Of a stretch of DNA of 64,000 nt, positions 39,501 through 48,348 are shown piece after piece. Position 1 is the stretch's first letter, and each line of letters starts with the position of its first letter. Made by a program: the position numbers and the translations under genes. Origin of the DNA: Lutraria lutraria (lineage: Eukaryota > Mollusca > Bivalvia > Venerida > Mactridae); the NCBI GenBank assembly GCA_964023205.1, contig OZ026842.1:38455501-38519500 (forward strand). Direction: 5' to 3'. Under the pieces are notes generated by a model that searched no databases, was not told the DNA's origin, and was given only the letters and a program-made list of their open reading frames with translations.

Positions 39501-42500
39501 GGTCACCACCGAATAATGGTCACCATGTGAATAAAAGCCATTCTCCTGAAATATCTCATTGATAATTTAGAACAACCTTCGAATATAGACCAGCTGTCAA
39601 TAAGGGCCACATTATCTATTTCCCAAAGAAGGCCATTGTTCACAGATTTGACTCTCTCATTACTGAGTTTGTTTAATTGGCTCAAATACTTTAGATACTT
39701 ACACTCTTGATCGTTGAACACTGCTTACTGATATGGCTCTCTGCACTTGTGCCTGGTTGGTCCCGAACACGCAGCACCAGAAAATACCACCACCTATAAC
39801 TACATTCCAAACTGAATGACGTAATCTGGGGTCGGGATCGAACCTTTCAAAAATACGAACAAGTTTAACCAATTAATTTGTTTCAGTGGGTTTGAGATAA
39901 GATAGAGGAGAACCAGCATTTATAATCCTACTCCTTTTCCGAAATGTTTTTCATGGCCCTTTATCGTGGACGGTGTAAAGCATCAATACACACTTCGCCC
40001 TTTTACCTGTGATTTTCTAGACGCAGTGCTAGACTCGTTAGTTGGGATGGGCACACTGAAAAAGCGTCCAGGAGAATTTCTAAAGGCGCCCTAGAATCGT
40101 ACCAATGACCTTTCGTTCAGTAGCCCAGCGCGTTACCACTAGACCATTCATCACTCAAATGTTCAACAAATATAGATTAGATTACGGTTGATTATTTGAT
40201 AATAAATAAATTATATCACATACTCAAGGATAACGATTCTTCCACGACTATCGGCGATGTTCCAGGCATTCTCAACTCCACCAAGTACATTACATCCCAT
40301 TATAAATATTGTCAACATACCAGCGAACACTATAACCATCTGTACCGTATCTGCCCACAACACTGCTTTCATACCACCCTGTAAGATATGTTTATTCACC
40401 GTACTTGTTTATTTATTCGGGTTCAACAACTTTTTTTTCAACAAATTTTTATTTATATACAGTTTTAAAAACGGGTCGTATTATGGGAACACCCATGGCG
40501 GGCGGGTGGTGGTCCACAACGGTGTCTACTCTCTTATTCAAACAGTTTTGTTCGGATCCTCACCTAACTTGGTTGAAATGTTATCTCGGTCAAGTTCGAT
40601 AACCAACACAATCGGCCAAGGAACTTCTGAGTTATGTTCCTTGACGCTTTGAAATTATAATTAACCATTAGGGTGACCCGCCTCCGTGGTCGAGTGGATA
40701 AGGTCACTGACTTCAAATCACTGTAACCTCTCACTGATAGAAGGTCGTGGGTTGGAACCCAGCTACCGACATAGATAGATAGTTTTATTCAGGTAAAATG
40801 AGTACATGTCACAAGAACAATACAAATTCAAATGTCGACACATAATAACATGTGAACATTAAAGTGCATAGAAGATGACACATAATCAATACCAGGGATG
40901 ACACAAAAAGATGGCATTAAAGCCGTCTTATTTCCATAGCGGTCCTTAAAATGTGATCATGTGACACCGGAAAGGCAAATTAATCAATCAATAAATTATT
41001 GTACTTACTTCTGGGTTACACTTTCATAGCACATATATTCTAACACAACTATCACAAAAATGATTGACTTTAAACAGGTAATACTAAAGTCTATAATACT
41101 GAAAGATAAAATTTTAAATAATTAAAAATGACCAGAATAAAAGGACTAGACTGTTACAGACTGCATAAAATGATTCTTTACAGCTTTTTAAAAATGACTT
41201 AGACTTTTTATAGATCCGAAAAGTGGTGGTAACCTGTTCCATAACTGGCAGCCATTAAACGCATAAGATTTCTTCTCTCCCTTAACCCTGGGAATATAAT
41301 AACTATTACTATCTCTAAGACGAGTGGAATAAGAGTGTACCTCGTTAGTTAATTTAAAATTTTCATTTAAGTAGCATGATGCATCATTATAGTGAATCTT
41401 ATGTACATGACCAAGGATAAGGGAATCAATTCTTGAATGAACCGGTAACCAGCCAACTACTTCGAAGTGGACCCTCCCAATGTGAGTACGAGGACTGAGA
41501 TTAAGTATGAATCTCAACATTTTATTCCGGATAGCCTGAAGTCTATTTTTCAAAACATAATTCAAACCTAAATACCAAGTCGCACAAGCGTAGTCAAAAT
41601 GACATTATATTAATGATGAAACTAAAAGCTGTTTGGTATACCTATTTAAAAATGAACTTTTTCTATATAAAAACTTTAATTTAGCATTGGCCTTCTTCAC
41701 AACCTGATTGGCTATGTACTCACCAGATAAACATTGGTCAAGATCAGCACCCAAGTACTTGACAGATTTGGTGGATGATATTAAATCTATCACATGAGCT
41801 AAGTTTAGGCTTAGAAGCAAACCAAAATGGATTCTGTCTTACCGAGTTGCAGAGAGCTTATTATCAGTGAGCCATTTACTTATACTGGTAAGATTATCAG
41901 TGAGCTGGGATGAATTATACTGAATGTCTTTCCCTGCCACTATAATACTTGAGTCATCGGCATACAAGAGTAATTTTTGTTACGAACCCCAGTCTCCATA
42001 CCATTCACATAAATTAGAAATAACAGGGGACCAAGGATTGAACCCTGAGGTACCCCACAAGTGACATTGGCACTAGATGAAAGTACACCGGAGACATTGA
42101 CCATCTGTGTACGACTAGATAAATAAGACTTAAACCATAGAATAACATCTCTAGAGAAACCCATAACATGAAACTTCATAAGTAAAACATCATGATCGAC
42201 AGTGTCGAAGGCCTTTTGCAAATTTGAAAGGACCATACCTACATAATGAACTTTATCCATTTCAAATTTAATGAAATCGGTAAGGTGTAAAAGACACGTG
42301 TCAGTGGAATATTTATGTCTAAAACCAGACTGATGAGTATAGAGCAATTTATATTTGGTTAAGTTAACCTCTACATGATCATAGATTATTCGCTCAAGGA
42401 CCTTGGATACAACACTTAAGATAGATATTGGTCTGTAATTACCAGCTTCTGTCTTATCACATTTTTATATAAGGGTAGATTTAAGATCATCGGGCACAAT

Positions 42501-45500
42501 ACCAGTAATAATGGACAAATTAATTATATGAGTAATGGGTTCGGCAATATTGTGCACACTATCCATTATGAAACGAGCGGGAATTCCATCAAGGCCTGTG
42601 GCTTTATTAGCCCCTAACTTATTTAAATACTTGATAACAGTTTCCTTGGCAACAACTGATAAAGAGAAATCATTAGGTTTTACACCTTTCTGCGATGAAA
42701 AAAATCTAAAAAAAACTTCTACCAAACATATTTACCCTAGCAGGCAGTTTTTCTACTACTTTTGAGCAACTGTAGTAAAAAAATCATAAAACTTTTCCGC
42801 TACACTAAGTTTATCAAAACATAACGTGTTATCAATGTTTAAACCAATGTTAGAAGCTGAACATCTTTTTTCGGACGGTACACCTAAACCTTTAACAGTT
42901 TTCCACAACTTTCTGTTCTTTTCGCTCAATACTATTTTTGAAAAAAAGAACAGTTTACTCTTTTTAATTAGACACTAGACTTGATTTCTAACCTGGTTAT
43001 AAAGTAAAAAATCATCTTCACTTCTAGACTTTTTATTTTTTTACAAACTTTAAGTATATCTCTCTTGTGTATCAATTCAAGTAAATCACTGTCCATCCAT
43101 GGTTCTGTTCTAGTTTTAATGCGAATTTGCTTCAAGGGAGCAATTTCATTGACAGAATTCATGAAAGATTGTTTAAATATAGACCATGCTTCCATAACAT
43201 TAAATACATAATAACACAGGCGTCCAGTCAATAGGTGATAGCATTTCTTGAAAAATGACCATGTCTCTTTATGTGAGAAGGTAGGCAGTTGCTTACGGAG
43301 GATGGGATACTAGTACTGGTTCTTCACAGGAACGACGGTTAGATGAACTGTCGCCTCAAAGGACTCCGAATGTTGAAAAGGGGAGTAAAACTCAAATAAA
43401 CGAACAAACAAAATGTTAGGGTTAGGGGTCATTAACTCGAGATTGACCTTATAGGTGAAATCACGAAAAAATGTAAATGTTTTCAATATTCTTTGGTCAT
43501 ATCTTATAAGTTTGAAAATATATTTCTTGTCACCTTTAAGAAGTATGTGTTAATACACATGTCACGTGATCGAAGTATATACAGTCAAGCTTGTGTTAGT
43601 GGTAATCCTCCGAACAAAGGCCACCTTGCAATAAAGGTCATTCTTTCAATATATGCTCTGACAGAGGTGTAGGTTGACCCAAACAAAATGAGATTTGATA
43701 TTGGAGGTCGGTATCAAGTTTTGTAATTTAGGTCATGATCCAGATTTGCTGACATGGACGTGAACGTGTTAATAGCATAATGGTAAATTCTTCACCACTA
43801 GTTCACCTATAAATGTTGTGCGATTTCAAGGACATATACTTATATCATTCTTAAGAATCTGGTTACACATAATAGAGGATTGTTTATATACTTGCTCCTA
43901 CCTGATAATGAATATCTTAATAAGACTATTCAAAACATATGCATTTAAGTACTTTGTTTATTAATAAAATATACCTGCATTTAAAGCCAGTGACGGTGTG
44001 TATAACACAATAGCCATTAAGAACACCTGCAAATATAAACATAGACATGTATTTGTGATGTTAGATATGCATACATATACGATGTTAAACTACATGTACT
44101 AAGGAGATACGTGTATTTTTCGGATTATTGTATATATTATGCAAAATAATCCCACTGTACTACTTCGATATTAAGCTCACCTCTGTGACTGACTAAAGTC
44201 TAAGTATTTAGGTGGTCACATTTCAATGTGTGAAGTTTACATATTTTCTGATGTATCATTGCAAAATATATCAAAGTATAAATTTATTTTCCGGAGGATG
44301 TAAGGATAAACTGTAAACATTTTCAAAAAAATAAAAACTGTACTCAAAGACGAATGATTACAAAGTGATAAAATATCGAATAAACGACAAGTATTTTTAC
44401 ATCGTTTTTATTTGTTTGTTGGTCTGATTTGAATTGTATAATTATGTCACGATGGATATTTCCTAAACATCAGACTTACACATTAAATTCGGTAACATTC
44501 TTCTGTTCTTCTTGTAAAGTTTGTACATACTAATATGATCTATGATAAATATGTATTGCTTAAGATATGTAAATATTTAATGCCGAATGAGTTCTGTTCT
44601 GATCTGTTCTGTACTGTTTACAGTTTCATATAAAAATAAATTTTGAGATTTTCATTGACATATGTCCATCAACGTGTAAATTAGGGAAACATGAAATGCA
44701 TGGACCCACAAGTATTTTGAAGAAAAGATGTTAATCATTAGGTGTCACGTATATGTTTCATTGTTCATTGCTTTATCACAACATATACTAAATAACAGGC
44801 AAACAACACGTATACAAATAAAAACAAAATTGCCAGCTCAATAAGTAACTTGGTACACAATATATTTTGCTTCAATGATTTAATGTCGTTTTTCAACATG
44901 AGTTCAATTATCCAGTTAAGATATTTACCAGTTTCTTGGCCCCGATATTATAAAACTTATAAACGGCCTCCGACTTTAGTCTTAATTTAATTCTCACCGT
45001 TTTATGGTTGAAAAGGGGCTGACTTTTGTCAGATCAACAACTATGCTTTCAAACTAAATATTGGATTTGAGTTCAGAGACAGATGATAAGTTTTATAACT
45101 TCGGGACGACTACATTCTAATCAGTACTAACTTAACCATTCACAAAGAGCCGGCAACTTCTCACCACAGGTGGCAGTATCAGTGTTTGGTCCACAAATGA
45201 TGCAAAAAAAACTCGTCACTGATCTTATATATACTGTCAAGGTGAAAAGCCTACTTATGTCTATATGCCTAACAATGTGGAACATCGCAACTCGTTGTTT
45301 CAGCATAAAAGATGTGCGCTGAAGGAAAATCGCAACACATGTCATTCAGATAAGCTATAAGATATTCATTCCTACCGAAAATCTCATTCAATTACATCCA
45401 ATAACTATATATATGAGGAAGCTGTCCAGCCAGTTTACATATCGTCAGTAGTGCTATCAGGTTAATGCCTGATGTCTCAGTCTGTTAAAGCTTTCAATGA

Positions 45501-48137
45501 CCCTGGATATTTGTGCAACAGAGAAAAGTAGAACACACTTAAAATGTTTATTCGGCGGAAATAGGATACACTTTGCTGCACATGTCTGCACATTAGGTCG
45601 ATCGTCTTGGCCTAATGATATAAACTCGCAATAATACTCGTATATACCGATACGTCAATGATATACAATTTCGCAAGTTTGCATATTTTAAAGAAAATAT
45701 ATGTCAAGGCATTGATTGTATGCAGGTGTATCGTGAAGCTTTGCATCTTGTGGTTTGTCAAGTGAGTGGTAAATGCAGATAAGTATGGAATCAAGAAGAT
45801 GAACGGATATCAGGTTTACAATAACAATAACTCTAAGCTGTCGGTGACGGGGACCATAAAATACCCGTGCTTAGCGGTGATATGACTTTATTCATAATAT
45901 CCGTAAATCAAGGTTCAACATCATCTTTTTTATTATTAACAGTGTTGTTTACATAGCTCAATTTATAAAAAAAAACGCATCTTGCAAGTCTAGACTTTGA
46001 AAATTAAATTGTTTGTATCGGTCTACTGATTTTACCGTTCACTTTTGTATTGATCTTATGAATAAATATTCTCATTAAAATAGATAGATTGGTGCAACGT
46101 AAAACGGTTCTCGTTCCTTCGTGCAGACAATTCAACGGGAACCAGTTTAGGTGCAACGATGTAAAATCCATTAATATTTATATTTGTGAAGTTGGCGTGC
46201 CTAGCGGCCTTGCGGCGTGAAGTTGGCGTGCCTAGCGGCCTTGCGGCGTGAAGTTGGCGGCCTAGCAGCCTAGCGGCGTGAAGTTGGCGGCCTAGCAGCC
46301 TAGCGGCGTGAAGTTAGGAGCCTCGCGGCCTGGCGGCATGAAGTTGGCGGCTTGGCAGTCCAGCGGCCTAGGATATAAACACCCAATCACCCAGAAATGT
46401 ATCAAAATCACGTTTTATAAGCATTAGAAAAGTCGCAAAAATGATCACTTCATCGTAGGTACGTAATTTCGCCGAAAACTTATTGCTCAGAGATGTATCA
46501 GAATCACTTTCTACATGCATTAGAAACTATTTTGGGCGAAAAAAGTCGCAAAATTTCACTTCATGATAGTTACGCCGCCAGGCCGACAATTTCACGTTTT
46601 CAGGCTTTTTCGTCCAAAAACGCTCATTTCACTGTGATTTTTGCTTTTGTAAACTTGAAATATGTAAATCGCGTGACGTCACTTTACTACGTGTGCATAG
46701 CATGACTGCGGGAAAACTCAGGTGTTCTATAAATAGTATTTATTTCAATGATATTGAAAAAATACGACAGTAGTTTCGGAAACATTTTTTCTTGCTATAA
46801 AGTATGCACGGGAGGAAAACACACCGGATTCCTCTGTTATAGAACAAACAGAAACTATTAAGACCAATACATTTATAAGCTCATGGGACTTTAAGATCGG
46901 CAATAAACAGAAAACATACTAAAGACATATTTATCTTGATAATGGAAAAAGCGGCATGCCCCTCAATATAACAAAAACGTCGCGTTGTGATTTATCATTT
47001 ATTAAACATTAATATCCCAAGTTCCAAGAATTCTCTCTTAGACTTCTACTAAGACTTCTTTTTAGACTTCTCGTTAGACTTCTCTCTACCCTGGTGGATG
47101 TATCTCTATATATACAAAAGCCCAACTGCGTCGCAGCTTCCAGCCCCTTCACGCAGATGTTAGTTGTTTAGACCAATTGTCTATCATGATACTAATTTTA
47201 GATAATAGCTTACTTTTTAAAATATCAAGTTATGGTTAATCGGGTACAGTGTATATATTTCTATAAACTAACTGTCCAATCAACCAATAACATTTCATGC
47301 TTTAACATTAAACATAGAATGTTCTAGAGATTTCTTTTATCTCCCCACCAAGTACTGCCAAATATGGGGATTGTTTAAATGTCAATTTGTACTTGAATGA
47401 GCTCCAATTCAACAAATGCATGTATACTACATGTATGACCAATACTCACTATTAGTCTCGTCGGTACACTATATTGATCCATACATGAGTATATTAAAAG
47501 GCTGTTTACCTACTACATGCATAATTAAGATAATTAATTACACATGTAAGCCGACTATGTTACATCAAGATACAAAATAAACCATAATAAGCTGTATGGA
47601 CGTAAGGTCAAGTTCACTTCAGCCTTTTACTTTTTTGGAGAAAATCGTTGGGTTGCTTACGGCACCCTCAAGACTCGCAAAACTGCAGGGAGTTGTAACA
47701 TCGCAAACTCTATCATACGTGCAGTAGAGTTCATTCAAACGGATCCGCAGAAATTTGCAATGTGTGTATACAAGTTTATTTATTCATTTGTGTTTAACGC
47801 CGTTGTTTCAACAATATTTAGTAATATACGGCGGCCGAATCACCATAACAAGTTTTCCTGGATGGTATTCTAACCAGTACTAACTTCCACAAGGAACCGG
47901 TAACGTGTCCACATGTGAAGGAAAGTCGGCATTGTTGTCAAATTTTCATGGAAGGGTATGATCTGCTGAGACTGGGAATCGCCAGGTTTCAAATCTCGAG
48001 TACTAAGCACTGGACCACGGCCGCGGCCTGTACAAGTTGTAGATAATTAATATAAAAATATATATTCTTACCATCCATGTAAGATAAGCTATACTTGCTA
48101 TTATTCTTGTTGGTCTACCAAACCTCATCTCTGTGTA
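25202..48137 (-). CDS. SLC5A family sodium-coupled transporter (SMCT/SMVT-like), partial
   Basis: Minus-strand gene spread over about 23 kb. Twelve exons were read by eye, listed separately. Joined, they give about 440 residues of a sodium:solute symporter, from YTEMRFG (end of transmembrane segment 2 and following loop) through GGMKAVLWADTVQ, FDPDPRLRHSVWN, GTNQAQVQRAIS, STVSSGLNAVAAVVLQD (the TM8 region that carries Na+-site serines in this fold) and the late membrane segments. Motifs and order match SLC5A5/6/8/12, whose members import monocarboxylates, iodide or vitamins with Na+ at the plasma membrane; the substrate cannot be told from sequence. Missing: N-terminal exons before YTEMRFG (family members have roughly 100 more residues) and one exon of about 24 residues between LNA and GGMKAV. 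No in-frame stop was seen in the read exons, so it may be functional. Confidence 0.88.
25418..25585 (+). repeat. two tandem copies of a 'TTTGACCTT.AAGTGTG' repeat
   Basis: Segment CATTTGACCTTTAAGTGTGT / CCTTAACCTTGCAG / GCGTGCAACACAT recurs about 95 bp later as CTTTGACCTTCAAGTGTGAC / ATTGACCTTGGAG / GCGTGCTATACAT. A common dispersed type in mollusc DNA. It lies between the last two transporter exons. Confidence 0.6.
26207..26299 (-). CDS. SLC5A-like exon m (cytoplasmic tail)
   Basis: 93 bp between TTTCCAG and GTAATAAA. Encodes PTDPRKLNPKLICPFFDIFF, then PFLPLREARRG with one base over: the start of the cytoplasmic C-terminus. Its equivalent in SMCT proteins is 'GR..P..L.P..I.P......'. Confidence 0.9.
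26897..26994 (-). CDS. SLC5A-like exon l (LYTVSYIWYSGLGV)
   Basis: 98 bp between TTTTCAG and GTAAGACT. Encodes GIERLYTVSYIWYSGLGVLT, then VVVVGMIVSLITG. Family members have 'LY.LSY.WYS......V..VG...S...TG', the last core membrane segment. Confidence 0.95.
27269..27284 (+). repeat. poly-G run (16)
   Basis: Uninterrupted run of about 16 G within the intron between exons k and l. Such runs are prone to length error in assemblies. Confidence 0.8.
27361..28526. mobile_element. 1.17-kb element with perfect 24-bp inverted ends
   Basis: The left end 27,361-27,384 (CATGCAAAACCATACCTAAC then TACA) is the exact reverse complement of 28,503-28,526. Inside are four spaced direct repeats of the type GCAAGAAA(G)G(T/A)CCTAA at about 27,564, 28,099, 28,339 and 28,467. 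There is no open frame of note and no clear target duplication. It sits in the intron between exons k and l. Confidence 0.8.
28635..28852 (-). CDS. SLC5A-like exon k (GISTGLALLLWIGIG)
   Basis: 218 bp between ATTTCAG and GTAAGATT. It begins GCLFGISTGLALLLWIGIGT, then an extracellular-type loop with an N-glycosylation sequon (NIT) and Thr-rich residues, and ends IFDKY plus two bases. The long loop between the last membrane segments is usual in this family. Confidence 0.93.
28970..29332. mobile_element. 363-bp TTAA-flanked MITE
   Basis: Flanked by TTAA at 28,966-28,969 and 29,333-29,336. Ends are AGTCCCATAAGC and, inverted, AGTCCCATTAGC. TTAA duplications are the mark of piggyBac-type (or Kolobok-type) insertion. 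Non-coding; it contains a TGACGTCAC palindrome. A second, inverted copy is at about 46,520-46,894. Confidence 0.8.
29352..29729. mobile_element. second TTAA-flanked MITE, 378 bp
   Basis: TTAA at 29,348-29,351 and 29,730-29,733. The termini AGGGGCATGCCCTGGAACTG and (inverted) GGAGCATGCCCAGGAACTG match over nearly their whole length. It lies 11 bp from the end of the previous element's TTAA but has different termini, so it is a different family. Confidence 0.8.
30284..30370 (-). CDS. SLC5A-like exon j (GVFGGPLLGMFTLGM)
   Basis: 87 bp, 29 codons in phase 0, between ATTCACAG and GTAAGTGA. Encodes LGYMLIGVFGGPLLGMFTLG then MLFPWANKW. 'G..GGPLLG.F.LGM..P' is a strong SMCT/SMVT signature. Confidence 0.95.
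30534..30580 (+). repeat. poly-C followed by CT microsatellite
   Basis: About 13 C followed by a (CT)n tract with one CCC interruption. It lies in the intron between exons i and j. Confidence 0.9.
31600..31670 (-). CDS. SLC5A-like exon i (FGLISLAFAFVVSQAG)
   Basis: 71 bp between ATTACAG and GTAAGGCT. Encodes VILFGLISLAFAFVVSQAG and TMILQ, a membrane segment matching 'FG...I..AF......VLQ' of the family. Phase fits exon h and ends at 0. Confidence 0.9.
32656..32771 (-). CDS. SLC5A-like exon h (TVSSGLNAVAAVVLQDFF)
   Basis: 116 bp between TTTACAG and GTAAGATA. Encodes TVSSGLNAVAAVVLQDFFGP, then SKISNNRATLLSKAL. The 'S..SG.NA.A.V...D' stretch is the conserved TM8 segment lined with Na+-binding hydroxyls in SLC5 transporters. 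Confidence 0.95.
33084..33172 (-). CDS. SLC5A-like exon g (LLPLYMMDLLGDMPG)
   Basis: 89 bp between TTCCAG and GTTAATAA. Encodes LLPLYMMDLLGDMPGLPGLL and STVFSASL, two bases over. Equivalent to 'LMPLFVMD.LG..PGLPGLF.A..FSASLST' in the family. It continues in phase into exon h (Ser). Confidence 0.93.
33231..33520 (-). repeat. tRNA-derived SINE, family B, copy 1
   Basis: Minus orientation. The head reads, in reverse complement, GGTCCAGTGGTAGGTAACGC with a B-box GGGTTCGAAGC. The body has TAGTTGGGATGGGGACACT, and the low end has TGTTAAACGGGCCATTCGAC then GCCCCAGGGAGAGGGGAG. The same body recurs at 37,400, 39,940 and 50,310. Confidence 0.8.
33725..33854 (-). CDS. SLC5A-like exon f (LWLNLPGIAF / DCDP)
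   Basis: 130 bp between TTTACAG and GTATTTAT. Encodes ALWLNLPGIAFIITLCCLVG, then FYADCDPVTFGLVKEPDQ, ending in phase 0. The 'DCDP' loop and the 'PDQ' before the next membrane segment are conserved in SMCT/SMVT proteins. The intron above it is about 5.8 kb and holds the 34.2-37.3 kb mobile element. Confidence 0.93.
33972..34125 (+). repeat. 'GCGGTCACC..AATAAAGGCCA' dispersed repeat, copy 1
   Basis: Blocks TTAGCGGTCACCTCGGAATA, AAAGGCCATC, and 70 bp later GTCAATAAAGGCCACA. Related copies at 39,490-39,660, 43,600-43,660 and (weak) 62,465-62,560. Confidence 0.65.
35312..35497 (+). pseudogene. N-terminal basic domain fragment of the element's protein
   Basis: Open frame MSRLMVSFPEIRRSVRKVNK, then SAERTSKYREQIKNDKLKLG, stop at 35,495. 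The 'SAER..KYRE..K.D' pattern is a charged, coiled-coil-like start I recall from many mollusc transposon-type proteins (usually 'AER.RRYRERLK'). It is followed by a Lys-rich tract with stops (35,500-35,640), so the frame seems broken. The preceding TTTTCATTTTCAG may be a splice acceptor. Confidence 0.55.
35900..36369 (+). pseudogene. C-terminal domain of the element's protein, two exon-like pieces
   Basis: Piece 1 (35,900-35,971), after TTTTCAG, encodes YLPDDFVAVSLTSHCQKRVC and ends at GTAGGT. Piece 2 (36,142-36,369), after TTTTTTAAAG, encodes VFKVDDDIQLKFMQRTVRNS, then YTWPQNNDISWQSPDEII, then ends at TAA. The 'DDFVAV..' and 'V..KFM.R......WP..+D' pattern matches the small C-terminal beta-rich domain found in repeat-borne mollusc proteins. 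Piece 1 leaves two bases over while piece 2 reads from phase 0, so the splice phases clash; it is probably decayed. Confidence 0.55.
37395..37720 (-). repeat. SINE, family B, copy 2
   Basis: Same minus-strand family as 33,231-33,520: TATGGTCATTTCAGGGCCGC then CCCTGAGAGAGAGGGGA, TAGTTGGGATGGGGACTCTG, and a degraded tRNA head ending CTAGACCATCGGTAGCTCC. Head B-box poorly conserved. Confidence 0.75.
39485..39660 (+). repeat. 'GCGGTCACC..AATAAAGGCCA' repeat, copy 2
   Basis: CTAGCGGTCACCACCGAATA, then CTGTCAATAAGGGCCACATT 90 bp on, matching 33,972-34,125. Located just downstream of exon e. Confidence 0.65.
39703..39843 (-). CDS. SLC5A-like exon e (FDPDPRLRHSVW / NQAQVQR)
   Basis: 141 bp between TTGAAAG and GTAAGTAT. 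It completes a Glu codon with exon d, then FDPDPRLRHSVWNVVIGGG and FGTNQAQVQRAISV. Family members have 'NPDP..RHTFW' and 'GVNQ.QVQR' at these places. It leaves two bases over. Confidence 0.93.
39935..40160 (-). repeat. SINE, family B, copy 3
   Basis: Minus orientation. CATGGCCCTTTATCGTGGAC and TTAGTTGGGATGGGCACACT match copy 1; the head reads (+) CGCGTTACCACTAGACCATT. It lies between exons d and e. Confidence 0.75.
40224..40378 (-). CDS. SLC5A-like exon d (GGMKAVLWADTVQ)
   Basis: 155 bp, flanked by CTTACAG and GTATGTGA. Encodes GGMKAVLWADTVQMVIVFAG and on to RGRIVIL, with two bases left over. 'GG.KAV.WTD..Q' is a family hallmark. Its phase-0 start does not fit the one-base overhang of exon b, so an exon is missing between them. 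Confidence 0.93.
40680..40775 (+). repeat. tRNA-like SINE head with anticodon-loop CTTCAAA
   Basis: Plus orientation: CCTCCGTGGTCGAGTGGATA, ACTGACTTCAAATCACT (anticodon arm, TCA in anticodon position), a long variable-arm-like stretch, and GTCGTGGGTTGGAACCC (B box). The class II shape recalls Ser or Sec tRNAs. One stem mismatch and no proper acceptor stem make a working tRNA unlikely. Confidence 0.6.
40780..43235 (-). pseudogene. non-LTR retrotransposon (jockey/CR1-type), decayed
   Basis: Minus-strand LINE. From high to low: an upstream piece with APLKQIRIKTRTEPWMDSDL (43,231-42,968); the RT start KLGANKATGLDGIPARFI (42,725-42,465); the RT core FRHKYSTDTCLLHLTDFIKF, LQKAFDTVDHDVLL and GVPQGSILGPLLFLIYVNGM (42,347-41,940); the catalytic YADD-type block just after a frame change; KSVKYLGADLD (41,820-41,605); and the C-terminal thumb/tail with NKMLRFILNLSPRTHIGRVH (41,565-41,188). 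Frameshifts and stops separate the pieces. No 5' ORF1 or clean poly-A end found. It occupies the interval where a transporter exon is expected. Confidence 0.88.
43250..43410 (+). repeat. 'TCTCTTTATGTGAGAA' dispersed repeat, copy 1
   Basis: TGTCTCTTTATGTGAGAAGG, GGAGGATGGGATACTAGTAC, TGGTTCTTCACAGGAACGAC, GATGAACTGTCGCCTC and an A-rich end (CAAATAAACGAACAAACAAA). Other copies at 59,045-59,165 and, inverted and split, 60,700-60,995. The A-rich 3' end suggests a SINE tail. Confidence 0.7.
43975..44026 (-). CDS. SLC5A-like exon b (IVLYTPSLALNA)
   Basis: 52 bp, flanked by TTTGCAG and GTATATTT. Encodes VFLMAIVLYTPSLALNA and leaves one base (G) over. It follows exon a directly in the family alignment ('..VVLYAPALALNAVTG'). 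Confidence 0.85.
44030..46180. other. intron of the transporter gene, no exon seen
   Basis: AT-rich intron between exons a and b. Short frames (45,127-45,345; 45,612-45,794) have no domain. Nothing else supportable. Confidence 0.5.
46186..46372 (+). repeat. GC-rich 30-31-bp minisatellite, 6 units
   Basis: Unit GTGAAGTTGGCGTGCCTAGC plus GGCCTTGCGGC starts at 46,186, 46,217, 46,248, 46,278, 46,308 and 46,338 (periods 31, 31, 30, 30, 30). It stands out as a GC-rich island in an AT-rich intron and may be CpG-methylated or open chromatin. Confidence 0.93.
46394..46590 (+). repeat. ~100-bp tandem duplication
   Basis: CAGAAATGTATCAAAATCAC...GCATTAGAAAAGTCGCAAAA recurs as CAGAGATGTATCAGAATCAC...GCATTAGAAAC..AAGTCGCAAAA about 97-110 bp later, between the GC-rich minisatellite and the MITE copy. 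Confidence 0.6.
46590..46894. mobile_element. inverted copy of the 28,970-29,332 MITE
   Basis: Its reverse complement begins TTAAAGTCCCATGAGC (TTAA at 46,891-46,894) and follows the 28,970 copy closely: TTTCTGTTTGTTCTATAACA, GTTTTCCTCCCGTGCATA, AAGTGACGTCAC, TCAAGTTTACAAAAGCAAAA. The opposite end is not recognisable, so this copy is truncated or merged with the duplication before it. Confidence 0.75.
47790..48030 (-). repeat. SINE, family A, copy 4
   Basis: Most complete minus-strand copy. Low end TTTAACGCCGTTGTTTCAAC (inverse tail); body GGTATTCTAACCAGTACTAA, CACAAGGAACCGGTAACGTG; head (+ strand) CACTGGACCACGGCCGCGGC. It ends about 40 bp from transporter exon a. Confidence 0.8.
48072..48137 (-). 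CDS. SLC5A-like exon a (YTEMRFG)
   Basis: 66 bp, phase 0 at both ends, with CAG before and GTAAGAAT after. Encodes YTEMRFGRPTRIIASI and six more residues, equivalent to the 'YLELRF' region of SMCT proteins. It is the most 5' exon I could find; the upstream exon should be at higher coordinates. Confidence 0.85.
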
Positions 48138-48348
48138 CTGAAATTGACAGTCAAGATGCTTGCATTACCAGGCCGAACGTGAGATAATTTGAATAATTTA
48201 TTTATAGTTAATACATGTAATTTGTATATCAAATATAACAATATGGATTACAATTTTATATTTTAATGTTGTTCATATATTATGCATACGGGTTAAGAGT
48301 GATTGAACAAACAATATGACAATTACATAGATTTTAGTATGACAATTT

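Noticed and set aside
39703..39843. Frameshift in transporter exon e
   Set aside because: On recounting, the exon is 141 bp and reads through in one frame; no break.
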